Below are positions 9,163 through 17,721 of a stretch of DNA of 64,000 bases, one piece after another. The stretch comes from Rubrolithibacter danxiaensis (GTDB lineage: Bacteria > Bacteroidota > Bacteroidia > Sphingobacteriales > Sphingobacteriaceae): assembly GCF_047272945.1 (NCBI RefSeq), contig NZ_JBKOPS010000006.1, positions 62,001-126,000 of the forward strand. Reading direction: 5' to 3'. The notes below the pieces were generated by a model, which ran no database searches, had not been told where the DNA came from, and worked only from the letters and a program-made list of their open reading frames with translations. Both the position numbers and the translations under genes were made by a program. How positions within the stretch are numbered: the first letter of the stretch is position 1; each line of letters opens with the position of its first letter.

Positions 9163-9504
9163 ATGCATTTTGGAAAAATTGTAAAAAGTGTTGCTCAGGC
9201 TCAGGGGTTATCAGCAGAAGAATTTGCCGTATTATTAGGACGTACCGGGAAAGAAGTTTTGGATTTGTATGAACAGGAGGAGTGGGGCTCGAATACCATT
9301 AAAGCAGCTTCATCTGCATTGGAATATGATTTCGGAAAATACCTGAACGAGGGTTATACCTATAATTTTCACTCTTCTTCACAAATTAACCAGCGTGAAT
9401 TTCTTCTCATTGTAAAATACCCTAAAGGAAAAGGATATCTGCTGCAAAGCTGGTTAAGTAAAATTATGCTTATAGCAAAGGCTATAGGTTTAGAGATGGA
9501 ATAA
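9163..9504 (+). CDS. Small HTH (XRE-like) protein
   Basis: 113 residues. Residues about 5-65 resemble an XRE-type helix-turn-helix: a first helix FGKIVKSVAQAQGLSAEEFA, a LLGRTGKEVLDLYEQ recognition-helix region and a closing SNTIKAASSALEYDFGKYL. The C-terminal third is a short basic/hydrophobic domain I do not recognise. It lies between the PAS sensor (108 bases upstream) and the convergent rpoN, so it might be the DNA-binding output of the PAS protein, but nothing in the sequence proves that link. Confidence 0.6.
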   Translation: MHFGKIVKSVAQAQGLSAEEFAVLLGRTGKEVLDLYEQEEWGSNTIKAASSALEYDFGKYLNEGYTYNFHSSSQINQREFLLIVKYPKGKGYLLQSWLSKIMLIAKAIGLEME

Positions 9505-9516
9505 AAACCGGTAATG

Positions 9517-10989
9517 CTACAATTCTTTCCGTAACCTTGCTACAGGAATATTCATAGCTTCCCGGTATTTAGCTACCGTTCGTCGGGCAATATTATATCC
9601 TTTTTCTTTTAATATCTCCGTTAATTTTTCATCCGCTAATGGATGGTGTTTGTCTTCCTTGCTGATACATTCTTCCAGTATCTTTTTCACTTCCTTGTTT
9701 GAAACTTCTTCGCCGCTTTCTGTCTGTATGGCTTCAGAGAAAAAGGATTTCAGCAGAAAAGTACCAAACTCTGTTTGCACGTATTTAGAATTTGCTACCC
9801 GCGATACAGTAGAGATATCCATTCCAATCTTATCGGCAATATCCTTTAGAATCATCGGGCGCAGGTTCCGCTCATCACCGGTAAGAAAATAATCATACTG
9901 GTAATTCATGATAGCGTTCATGGTTTTTAATAACGTTTGCTGCCGCTGCTTTATAGCGTCTATAAACCATTTAGCCGAATCGAGCTTCTGTTTAACAAAC
10001 TGAACAGCTTCCTTAAGCTTTTTGTCTTTCTGGCTTGTTTTATCATAATGCTCGAACATTTCCTGGTACGAGCGGCTTACACGAAGTTCGGGGGCGTTCT
10101 TTGAGTTTAAAGTTAACACCAGCACGCCATCATTATTAGTTATATGAAAATCGGGAATAACCTGCAACTGCTTCGTCGTTACTTCTCCCGAATCTCCCGG
10201 TTTGGGATTAAGTTTTAATATTTCAGCAACAACCTCTTTCAGTTCTTCAGAATCCAGGTTTAGTGCTTTCTCAATTTTTTCGTAATGCTTGCGGGTAAAT
10301 TCGTCCAGGTAATCTTCTACTACTATAATAGCTTTTTTAATGGCTGGATTATTAAGGTCTTTTTTTCGCAACTGGATAAGCAGACATTCCTGCAGATCTC
10401 TTGCGCCAACGCCAGGAGGCTCAAAAGATTGAATCAGTTTCAGCATTTCTTCCAATTCATCCTCTTCAGCAAAGATGTTATGTGAAAAAGCCAGATCATC
10501 TATCAGCGAAGTAATGGACCTTCTCAAATAACCGTCATCATCCAGACTGCCAATTATCTGCTGTGCTATTAAAAAATCTTTGTCCGACAGCGGCACCAGG
10601 TCGAGTTGCTGCTGCAAGTTTTCAAAAAAAGAGTTCTGAACGGCAATCGGTATTTCCTTATGCTCTTCCTCATCATCTCCATTGTGTTCGTATTTTGATC
10701 CGTATTCGTTCAGGTTATCGTCCTGAAGATAATCCTCTATATTGAATTCGTCGTACTCGCCGGTATCCTCCTCATTGAAACTCTCCTCATCGGGGTCTTT
10801 ATCCGGATATTCTTCGGCAGGCTCGTTCATATTTGCTAAACTCAGATCTTCAAGAGCGGGGTTCTCTTCCAGTTCTTCTTTAATTCGCGTATCTAAAGCA
10901 ACGGTTGGAACTTGCAGTAGCTTTATGAACTGAATTTGCTGGGGAGAGAGTTTTTGAAGTAGCTTTTGTTGTAGATTCTGTTTTAGCAT
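9517..10989 (-). CDS. rpoN: RNA polymerase sigma-54 factor RpoN
   Basis: 490 residues. The N-terminal activator-interacting region (LQQKLLQKLSPQQIQFIKLLQ), an acidic linker (about 45-100), the core-binding domain, the HTH region and the C-terminal RpoN box ARRTVAKYREAMNIP are all present in order, so the protein is complete. It directs transcription from -24/-12 promoters and needs an AAA+ activator, none of which is encoded in this window. It is convergent with the small HTH gene, 12 bases apart, and divergent from mscL. Confidence 0.97.
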   Translation of the reverse strand: MLKQNLQQKLLQKLSPQQIQFIKLLQVPTVALDTRIKEELEENPALEDLSLANMNEPAEEYPDKDPDEESFNEEDTGEYDEFNIEDYLQDDNLNEYGSKYEHNGDDEEEHKEIPIAVQNSFFENLQQQLDLVPLSDKDFLIAQQIIGSLDDDGYLRRSITSLIDDLAFSHNIFAEEDELEEMLKLIQSFEPPGVGARDLQECLLIQLRKKDLNNPAIKKAIIVVEDYLDEFTRKHYEKIEKALNLDSEELKEVVAEILKLNPKPGDSGEVTTKQLQVIPDFHITNNDGVLVLTLNSKNAPELRVSRSYQEMFEHYDKTSQKDKKLKEAVQFVKQKLDSAKWFIDAIKQRQQTLLKTMNAIMNYQYDYFLTGDERNLRPMILKDIADKIGMDISTVSRVANSKYVQTEFGTFLLKSFFSEAIQTESGEEVSNKEVKKILEECISKEDKHHPLADEKLTEILKEKGYNIARRTVAKYREAMNIPVARLRKEL

Positions 10990-11128
10990 ATATACCTTGG
11001 TAGCGCAAAATTAAATAAATATAGCATTGCAGATACTCCTGCCGCAAAATTATTACTGTTAATTCTGTATCGCTTAAACGTTGTATGTATAAAAAAGATT
11101 TATAATTTTATTTACAAATTAACTATTT

Positions 11129-11539
11129 ATGGGCTTTGTAAAAGAATTTAAAGAGTTTGCCATGCGTGGCAATGTAGTAGATCTTGCAGTCGGTGTAATT
11201 ATCGGAGCTGCTTTTGGAAAGATCGTTACCTCCCTTGTAGATGATATTATTATGCCACCCATAGGGTATTTAACCGGTGGTGTTGATTTTTCAGAACTTC
11301 AATGGGTTTTAAAACCAGCAGATAAGGCAAATAATATTGCGGAAGTTGCTGTTAAATACGGAAATTTTATAAATACAATTATTCAGTTCCTGATAGTAGC
11401 TTTTTGTATTTTCCTGATCATAAAGCTGATTAACTCATTGAAACGGGAGAAAGAAGTTGCACCTTCAGTTCCGCCGGCGCCAACAAAAGAAGAAGTGTTG
11501 TTAACAGAGATACGCGATATTTTAAAAAGCAAGGCATAA
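11129..11539 (+). CDS. mscL: Large-conductance mechanosensitive channel MscL
   Basis: 136 residues, the usual size. It begins with the conserved N-terminal helix and TM1 (FKEFAMRGNVVDLAVGVIIG AAFGKIVTSLV, about residues 6-37), a short periplasmic loop, TM2 (about 72-96, NTIIQFLIVAFCIFLIIK), and a C-terminal helix (TEIRDILKSK). It forms a pentamer in the inner membrane that opens under hypo-osmotic shock. The gene is monocistronic, between rpoN and the rpmH promoter. Confidence 0.97.
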   Translation: MGFVKEFKEFAMRGNVVDLAVGVIIGAAFGKIVTSLVDDIIMPPIGYLTGGVDFSELQWVLKPADKANNIAEVAVKYGNFINTIIQFLIVAFCIFLIIKLINSLKREKEVAPSVPPAPTKEEVLLTEIRDILKSKA

Positions 11540-11563
11540 AGAAGTTCTTTTTTAGTTTTGGAA

Positions 11564-11594
11564 TTTGATTTTGAAAAAAAAGCAGCTATATTTG
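11564..11594 (+). promoter_or_regulatory. Bacteroidota-type promoter of rpmH
   Basis: TTTG at 11564-11567 and TATATTTG at 11587-11594 are separated by 19 bases, the consensus form of the primary-sigma promoter in Bacteroidota (-33 TTTG, -7 TAnnTTTG). The likely transcript start is a few bases later, leaving a leader of about 30 nt before rpmH. It probably drives rpmH-rnpA-yidD-tsaB. Confidence 0.72.
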
Positions 11595-11630
11595 CGCTCT
11601 TGTTTTTAAAGCTACTTTATATATAACGTC

Positions 11631-11789
11631 ATGAAAAGAACATTTCAGCCTTCTCAGAGAAAAAGAAGAAATAAGCACGGCTTCAGAGAGCGCATGAGCA
11701 CTGCCAATGGTAGAAGGGTGTTAGCATCCAGAAGAGCAAAAGGCAGAAAAAGACTGACAGTATCTGACGAGCGTCGTCATAAAGCATAA
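11631..11789 (+). CDS. rpmH: 50S ribosomal protein L34
   Basis: 52 residues, beginning MKRTFQPSQRKRRNKHGFRE and ending RLTVSDERRHKA. The MKRTFQPS start and the GFRxRMxTxxGRxVLxxRRxKGRxxL signature are diagnostic of L34. Very basic, complete, directly before rnpA as in most bacteria. Confidence 0.97.
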   Translation: MKRTFQPSQRKRRNKHGFRERMSTANGRRVLASRRAKGRKRLTVSDERRHKA

Positions 11790-11862
11790 TTTTTGATTGC
11801 TTGGCAGCTCTTCGGAGCAAGGCAGATTCTTTTATCTGCATTTAAAGTTGAAGCATTCGAAA

Positions 11863-12255
11863 ATGTATACTTTTAAAAAAGAAGAACGATTATGTAGTAA
11901 AAAGCTTTTAGACGAGCTTTTCCATAAAGGTTCTTCTTTTCTTTTATATCCCTACCGGGTAAGCTGGCTCATTACAGAGCTTACAGAAAACGTTCCGGCG
12001 CAGGTAGTGATAAGTGTTCCAAAACGAAAATTTAAACGGGCACATGACCGCAATTTGCTGAAGCGGCGTATACGCGAAGCTTATCGTTTAAATAAAAACA
12101 ATCTTCTGTATCCTTTTCTGAAAGATGAAACTCCTGTTGTTTTTGGTGTAAGTTACATCGGCCGGGAAATTCATGATTTTCAGTTTCTGGAGAAAAAAAT
12201 CAAAAAGGTATTTGAACAATTAGTGAGGGAGTATGTGGCGAAAACTTTGGGATAA
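11863..12255 (+). CDS. rnpA: Ribonuclease P protein component
   Basis: 130 residues from the ATG at 11863 (MYTFKKEERLCSKK); a TTG-started extension to 11797 is in frame but adds residues with no family counterpart. The RNR signature region is present as KFKRAHDRNLLKRRIREAYR (about residues 57-76). It binds the RNase P RNA and matures tRNA 5' ends. It follows rpmH and its 3' end overlaps yidD by 23 bases. Confidence 0.93.
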   Translation: MYTFKKEERLCSKKLLDELFHKGSSFLLYPYRVSWLITELTENVPAQVVISVPKRKFKRAHDRNLLKRRIREAYRLNKNNLLYPFLKDETPVVFGVSYIGREIHDFQFLEKKIKKVFEQLVREYVAKTLG

Positions 12256-12481
12256 CGGTTTAAAACCTTTTATAGGAGGAATATTTTTACTGATAATTAA
12301 ATTGTACCAGTATTTTCTCTCACCTTTATTAGGTGCTTCCTGCCGTTTTACTCCAACCTGTTCGCAATACGGAGTAGAAGCGATAAAGAAATACGGACCA
12401 TTTAAAGGCGGATGGCTTACTTTAAAGCGATTGGCAAGCTGCCATCCCTGGGGAAAACACGGTCACGACCCTGTTCCTTAA
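12233..12481 (+). CDS. yidD: Membrane protein insertion efficiency factor YidD
   Basis: 82 residues with the invariant motif run of YidD: IKLYQYFLSPLLGASCRF, TPTCSQYGVEAI, GGWLTLKRLASCHPWG. It is an amphipathic inner-membrane-associated protein that assists YidC-dependent insertion. The start codon overlaps the end of rnpA, a common arrangement (rpmH-rnpA-yidD). Confidence 0.96.
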   Translation: MWRKLWDNGLKPFIGGIFLLIIKLYQYFLSPLLGASCRFTPTCSQYGVEAIKKYGPFKGGWLTLKRLASCHPWGKHGHDPVP

Positions 12482-12499
12482 AATTAAAATTCATTACTG

Positions 12500-13186
12500 A
12501 TGTCACTAATTCTTCAACTTGAAACTTCTACATCCTCGTGTTCAGTAGCTTTATCTCTGGAAGGAAAAGTAATTGCATTTGAAGAGAGGGATGAAAAAAA
12601 TATTCATGCTGCTAAAATTACATTGTTTATTGAAAAGGTGATGGCCGATGCAGCTAAAAGCATGAATGATCTGGATGCCATTGCAGTAAGCAAAGGGCCA
12701 GGCTCTTATACAGGGTTGCGTATTGGTGTTTCTGTAGCTAAAGGGCTTTGTTTTGCATTGGATATACCTCTTATTGCTGTAGATACGCTTCAATCGATGA
12801 CGAAAGGTATAATTGCTTTAAATGTATATGATCAGGATACCTTATTCTGCCCTATGATAGATGCACGCCGAATGGAGGTGTATACCGCTCTTTATAATTC
12901 TGAACTGGAAGAGATTTTACCTGTTGAAGCAAAGATTATTGATGAACATGCTTTTGAAGAGGTATTGGAAAAAAAACCGATTGTTTTTTTTGGCGATGGT
13001 GCCTCTAAGTGTAAAGCAGTATTGGCTGATAATAAAAATGCTCATTTTTATGCCGAATTCTCAAACTCAGCAAAGCACATGAGTGCGGCGGCATACAGCA
13101 AGTTCAGAAGCAGGCAATTTGAAGATACAGCTTATTTCGAGCCTTTTTACCTGAAAGATTTTTTAATCCTGCCCCCGAAGAAATAG
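12500..13186 (+). CDS. tsaB: tRNA threonylcarbamoyladenosine biosynthesis protein TsaB
   Basis: 228 residues. N-terminal ASKHA fold with LQLETSTSSCSVAL, the HAAKI segment and the family motif GPGSYTGLRIG (about residues 66-76). TsaB is the catalytically inactive partner of TsaD in the complex that makes t6A at position 37 of ANN-reading tRNAs. It starts 18 bases after yidD and is probably the last gene of the rpmH operon; the next gene is convergent, 5 bases away. Confidence 0.95.
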   Translation: MSLILQLETSTSSCSVALSLEGKVIAFEERDEKNIHAAKITLFIEKVMADAAKSMNDLDAIAVSKGPGSYTGLRIGVSVAKGLCFALDIPLIAVDTLQSMTKGIIALNVYDQDTLFCPMIDARRMEVYTALYNSELEEILPVEAKIIDEHAFEEVLEKKPIVFFGDGASKCKAVLADNKNAHFYAEFSNSAKHMSAAAYSKFRSRQFEDTAYFEPFYLKDFLILPPKK

Positions 13187-13191
13187 TTTTT

Positions 13192-14613
13192 CTATTTATT
13201 CTTCTTAAACAACCTGCTGAATATTCCGGGCCGTTCTTCATTTCGGCCGACTCCCGGTATTGAACTCGCATTGGCATTGTGTTCTACAACGCGTCCAAAT
13301 TTTACTGCGAAACCCATGTAAAAGGAAGCCCCTGAAGAGTTTCCATTTCCAAGATTATTATCACTTGTTATTATTCCTTTGCCTGTATAGTAAGATCTTA
13401 AAAACTGATCACTGCCAATGTAAAACTCAAAATCTGGCGTTTGGATCATGCCCATACCGCCAACCTGCCATAATCCGGTAGTGTTGTACGTGGTTGAAAG
13501 GCTGAAATTGAATGCCTTTATTCTGAAACTGTTCATTAAAGCAATATCAGACCCGGGGTAGAAAAGGCTTTTTGAAAGCAGGAGTGAAGGTTTGTAGTTC
13601 CCAAACTCGCGGGTGACCAATAATTCAGCTTTGCCGTTAATGGCAGAAACAAAGCCCTTCTGAGCAGCATGTTTCATTATTAAGGTATCTATTCCTTTTC
13701 CTAATCTTTTACCTGCATCCTGGCGGGAAGCATTGTCAATGCGTACCGAATCAAGAGAGTTATCAAAAGAGTAGTAATATGATTTTTTACTCCATTTAAT
13801 TATTCCAAGGTCTTTGATATTACCCATTACAAAAACGCCGTTCCTGAATTTATGATAGCCACTAAGCGTGAACGCCAGGCCGGGGTTTTTGAATCCGGGC
13901 AACTTGATGCCAGGGTCTATTTCTTTATACTGATAGTTTGACTTTAATGAACCCTGCAACCGCAAAATGTAATAATCAGCGTCTTTATTAACGGATAACA
14001 TGGAAGAATCAACTTCTAATTTATTATAAGTTATTCCGCTTAAATAACTTAGCTTAACCCCAAATCCAGTTTTTTTATCTATATCCTGCCGGTAGGTAAA
14101 ACTTAACTGGTGATACGATTGATTGTTTATTATATTATTAAAGGCGTTTTCGTAATAAGCCTGTTTTCGGAATGGCCCGTAATTATCAAAAATTGCTAAA
14201 GTTTCTGTTGTAATATCAGCCTTATTATCGGTGCGTACCTGCCATGCAAACCCTATCTCTTTATTTAAACGTACTGTTTTAAATATTTTAAACATTGCCA
14301 GGTAATTATTGGAGCTTATATACAGGTTATTTAGCTCATTATCTCCCACAGTAAGATTACTTCCTTTTACAGAGCCTTGTGCAAGAATATTTTTAACTGC
14401 CGGTTGGGCAGGGCCTAAAAAAGCAGCATTAAATCCGGTGGCGGGAATAAGAAAATTGAATGCATATTGCCGTGTAGTATCTGCTTTTGCTGTTTTCTGT
14501 GAAGGGTTCTCAAATCCGTCAAACAAAGTATTGGTGTTGTATAAAGAGAACTGTTGCGCAAATGAATAAGTTGAATTTATTAATAAGATTAATAGTAGCA
14601 GTCGTAATTTCAT
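13192..14613 (-). CDS. DUF5723-family outer-membrane-type protein
   Basis: 473 residues with a signal peptide (LLLLILLINSTYSFAQ). The first mature residues (FSLYNTNTLFDGFENPSQ) and the aromatic, beta-strand-rich remainder match the DUF5723 family of Bacteroidota proteins, predicted beta-barrels of unknown function. It lies 3 bases after the DUF3352-like gene and so probably shares its transcript. Confidence 0.75.
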   Translation of the reverse strand: MKLRLLLLILLINSTYSFAQQFSLYNTNTLFDGFENPSQKTAKADTTRQYAFNFLIPATGFNAAFLGPAQPAVKNILAQGSVKGSNLTVGDNELNNLYISSNNYLAMFKIFKTVRLNKEIGFAWQVRTDNKADITTETLAIFDNYGPFRKQAYYENAFNNIINNQSYHQLSFTYRQDIDKKTGFGVKLSYLSGITYNKLEVDSSMLSVNKDADYYILRLQGSLKSNYQYKEIDPGIKLPGFKNPGLAFTLSGYHKFRNGVFVMGNIKDLGIIKWSKKSYYYSFDNSLDSVRIDNASRQDAGKRLGKGIDTLIMKHAAQKGFVSAINGKAELLVTREFGNYKPSLLLSKSLFYPGSDIALMNSFRIKAFNFSLSTTYNTTGLWQVGGMGMIQTPDFEFYIGSDQFLRSYYTGKGIITSDNNLGNGNSSGASFYMGFAVKFGRVVEHNANASSIPGVGRNEERPGIFSRLFKKNK

Positions 14614-14616
14614 TCT

Positions 14617-17250
14617 TTAAAGTTTGAAAGCACTGATATGATTGCCTTCAGTGCCGCAGATAAGATATCTTTCGCCTTTATTTCCTATTGTTGAAATGGA
14701 AAAGTTCGGCTCTCCTTTAAACGGAAATCCTTTAACAAGAGTTCCGTCATCATTAAATAAATAAAGGGATTTATTTTTGCCGCAGTAGATTCCTATCTGA
14801 TACATAGTATTATTAACAGGAAAAAACGAAGCATCTTCAGTAATAGGGTACGGAAATTCGTAAGTATACAACAATGTATTGTCAGAATCATATACCTCAA
14901 GCTGATTAGTATACAGGTAGATCAATTCTTTACTTTCTTCACGGTTTATATTCATTAAATAAAAAAAGTGTTCCGATGGCCAGGAGCCGAAACTTTTATC
15001 CGTAACCGTGCCGTTAAAATGGAAATTTAGCAGCGTGCCACTGGTATCAGTAGTCACAATTTTTGAATCTTTTTTCTCTTCTTTCAGATCCAGGTAAAAA
15101 TGGCCCGCTATTTTTCTTCTTTTCGGATCCTGTAGTTTTTCCGCAAGGTTTCCCTGGTAAGTATAAAAATAGAACGCTCCACTTTCTGTTCCTACAAGCA
15201 CTCGCTTTTCGGGTTCCGTATCTATGATTTTAATGTCTTCTAAAATGCTCGATTCAAAATGTTTTTTCCATGCTGGAAGCTGTTTTCCTGTCACTGTATA
15301 GGCAATAATATCAGCAGTGCAGGGAATGAGGATCTGCAAGTCGGCGGTATCTGTGCTCGTAATACTTAAGCTGTTAGTGGCTTTTTCAGTAAGATCTATG
15401 GGAAATGAAGGAAAGGAATTTCCCGTAGTGCGGATTCGATAAAGACGCCTGCTTGTATTGAATAATAAGGAACTATCGCTCAGTTGGAAAACTTTTCCCT
15501 GTATTCTTCCGTCTAACTGCGTGCTCCATTGCTTGTTGCCATTTTCAGAAAGGGCGTACAAATTATTTATATTATCTTGTACAAGTATTAGCTTTTGTCC
15601 GTTATCTGCCAAAACAACCTGGGGAGTAATAGCATTCCGTCCGTTCATCTTAAATTTCCAGGCTAATTCTTTTTCAGTTTTTTCAGGCGATTTATACTCC
15701 GTATATAAATTGGTATAAAACCGGTCGTTCTCTGAACTTAGCTGAAAAGACAGGCCGTAAAAACTCTTCAGGTCATAGTCGTTGTCTTTAAACTTGTTCG
15801 AAAAAGAATTTTTGAGTGAAGCGTTCCTTATCCGTTCGGAGTTCCTGGTATGTATAAAGAATAGAACTGTACTTTTTGTAGCAAGATACTGATTGAAATT
15901 AGTAAAGTCTGCTTCTTTTATAAGCAGTTTATTTGCTGAATAATCGTTCAGAAACTGCTGAACAGCTGAAGGTGTTTTTCCTGCAATGAGGTAATTGTCA
16001 ATAATAGTATAAAATGGCCTTGTAAATTCTTTTAAGGCGTCGCCAAAATAATAGTAAAGTAAATTTGAATTATCAAAATGCCGGATAGTTGGCGAGTAGG
16101 ACGTACTTAGTGGATCAAGTGCCCGCCCAAGTTCCTGTCCGTTGGTAGTTTTTATTGCTGCAACTTTTTCTCTGTTTGCTGCCTGTATCAGGCCAAATTC
16201 TTTTCCCCATAATCGCTGCAGATCTTTGCCTGTATTTATTCCTGTTTTTGAATTAATACGCTCTATTTGTTTTTTAAGTGCGTCTGCTTCGCCTCTTTTC
16301 TGAAAAAGGTTGTTCAAATCGGCAGAAAAACGATCGGTGTTTGATATACCGAAAAGTATGAAATTTGCCGTGCCTGACGGGATTATTTTCTTTATCGTAT
16401 TCGGAACAGGTTGCTGATGAAGAAATACGTTCAGATAATTGGCTTCAGAAGTATCGGTTGAAGTCAATCCGTTAAACATCATAACATCGGTTCTGAAATT
16501 CATATTCAGAGAAGAGAATCCGTTTAACTGTTTCAGTAAATTGAAATAAGACTGCGGTTTTTCTTTAAAATACTCGCCCAGAAACAAGGGTAGAGTGTTG
16601 TGATTTATAAACAGGTTTAAAGGTGAATTTGAATTTTTCTGGCTGTCGTTATTGATTTCGGTTATAAATTCTCTGTCAATTTTTTTAACATCTTTATCCA
16701 GAGCTTGTAAAAACAGGTTTTTTGAGAAGCTTCCTGCAGCAATTCCTCTTGAAAGATGTAAGTAAAAAGGCTTATTAAAGTCTTTTACCTCTATTTCGTA
16801 ATAAGTTTCTCCTTCAAATATATCTTTTTTAAAAGATGTATTTTGAGATTTGAGTAAGATTTTCTCTATATCTTCTGCAGAATAATCAGTGTGCAGAGTT
16901 AGCAGCCATAATAATTCTATTCCTGTTGAGGCCGGATGGAATGAAAAATAAATATCTTGCCCGTTAAGTAGCTCATGCAGTTGAGTGTTTTCAATAAAAA
17001 TGTTTTTTAATTGCAGCAGCTCTGCTGATTTCTGACTGCCAATAACAGCATCAAAAGGCCGGTAATTCCTAAAGATTTCATAAAAAGACGGATCGTTTTT
17101 AAATTCCATTACCATTGCTGCATCTGCAGGAATAAATGCAAGCGCCCTGGTATTCTGTTTTGAACCGGTAGCAATATTCGAAAAATACAGTATCGCTACA
17201 GCTAAAACAGTAATAAATAACAGAATTATAAAGAGTAGCGTCTTTCTCAT
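14617..17250 (-). CDS. DUF3352-like membrane-anchored protein with PQQ-like propeller C-terminus
   Basis: 877 residues. An N-terminal anchor (about residues 5-24) leads into a DUF3352-like region (LAFIPADAAMVMEFKND and following, to about 520). The last 330 residues contain repeated beta-propeller blade motifs (LVQDNINNLYALSENGNKQW; LVGTESGAFYFYTYQGN; LYLFNDDGTLVKGFPF) like PQQ/WD-type repeats without an obvious cofactor site. Likely periplasmic and scaffold-like; function unknown. It is divergent from the DUF423 gene and cotranscribed with the DUF5723 gene. Confidence 0.66.
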   Translation of the reverse strand: MRKTLLFIILLFITVLAVAILYFSNIATGSKQNTRALAFIPADAAMVMEFKNDPSFYEIFRNYRPFDAVIGSQKSAELLQLKNIFIENTQLHELLNGQDIYFSFHPASTGIELLWLLTLHTDYSAEDIEKILLKSQNTSFKKDIFEGETYYEIEVKDFNKPFYLHLSRGIAAGSFSKNLFLQALDKDVKKIDREFITEINNDSQKNSNSPLNLFINHNTLPLFLGEYFKEKPQSYFNLLKQLNGFSSLNMNFRTDVMMFNGLTSTDTSEANYLNVFLHQQPVPNTIKKIIPSGTANFILFGISNTDRFSADLNNLFQKRGEADALKKQIERINSKTGINTGKDLQRLWGKEFGLIQAANREKVAAIKTTNGQELGRALDPLSTSYSPTIRHFDNSNLLYYYFGDALKEFTRPFYTIIDNYLIAGKTPSAVQQFLNDYSANKLLIKEADFTNFNQYLATKSTVLFFIHTRNSERIRNASLKNSFSNKFKDNDYDLKSFYGLSFQLSSENDRFYTNLYTEYKSPEKTEKELAWKFKMNGRNAITPQVVLADNGQKLILVQDNINNLYALSENGNKQWSTQLDGRIQGKVFQLSDSSLLFNTSRRLYRIRTTGNSFPSFPIDLTEKATNSLSITSTDTADLQILIPCTADIIAYTVTGKQLPAWKKHFESSILEDIKIIDTEPEKRVLVGTESGAFYFYTYQGNLAEKLQDPKRRKIAGHFYLDLKEEKKDSKIVTTDTSGTLLNFHFNGTVTDKSFGSWPSEHFFYLMNINREESKELIYLYTNQLEVYDSDNTLLYTYEFPYPITEDASFFPVNNTMYQIGIYCGKNKSLYLFNDDGTLVKGFPFKGEPNFSISTIGNKGERYLICGTEGNHISAFKL

Positions 17251-17331
17251 CCAATTACAAAAGTATATTTTTAAAGCGCTGCGAAAGAAAATGCTGGAAG
17301 GTTTATTAAATTAGCATCTTTTAGAAAATGT

Positions 17332-17721
17332 ATGAATAAACGCCTGGTTCTTATCGCTTCTATATCCGGAATACTTGCTGTATTGCTGGGTGCATTTGGT
17401 GCCCATGGATTGAAAGCTCACCTAACTGCTGCTGAATTGGATAATTGGAAAACAGGGGTAAATTACCAGTTTTATCACACCCTTGCGCTTTTGTTCTTAT
17501 CTCTTATTCCGGAGCATCGCATCAAGCTGATTAATGTTTCTTCTGTCGCATTTATTATAGGGATAATTTTGTTCTCCGGATCACTTTATTTACTTTCAAC
17601 AAGATCTTTAACAGGGTTTGCTGCTGCTTTTTTAGGGCCTATAACTCCGATAGGAGGGCTAAGTTTTATTATTGGCTGGGCATGTCTCTTTTTTGCTGCC
17701 GTAAAGGTTAAAAATGCTTGA
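17332..17721 (+). CDS. DUF423 membrane protein
   Basis: 129 residues with four predicted membrane helices and the DUF423 hallmarks GAFGAHGLK, the YQFYHTLAL segment and the PITPIGGLSFIIGW close. Small inner-membrane family (E. coli YgdD) with no assigned function. Its last 8 bases overlap the start of priA, so the two are translationally coupled. Confidence 0.9.
   Translation: MNKRLVLIASISGILAVLLGAFGAHGLKAHLTAAELDNWKTGVNYQFYHTLALLFLSLIPEHRIKLINVSSVAFIIGIILFSGSLYLLSTRSLTGFAAAFLGPITPIGGLSFIIGWACLFFAAVKVKNA

Noticed and set aside
11797..11862. TTG start giving a longer RnpA
   Set aside because: The added 22 residues have no counterpart in the family; the ATG at 11863 gives the normal length.
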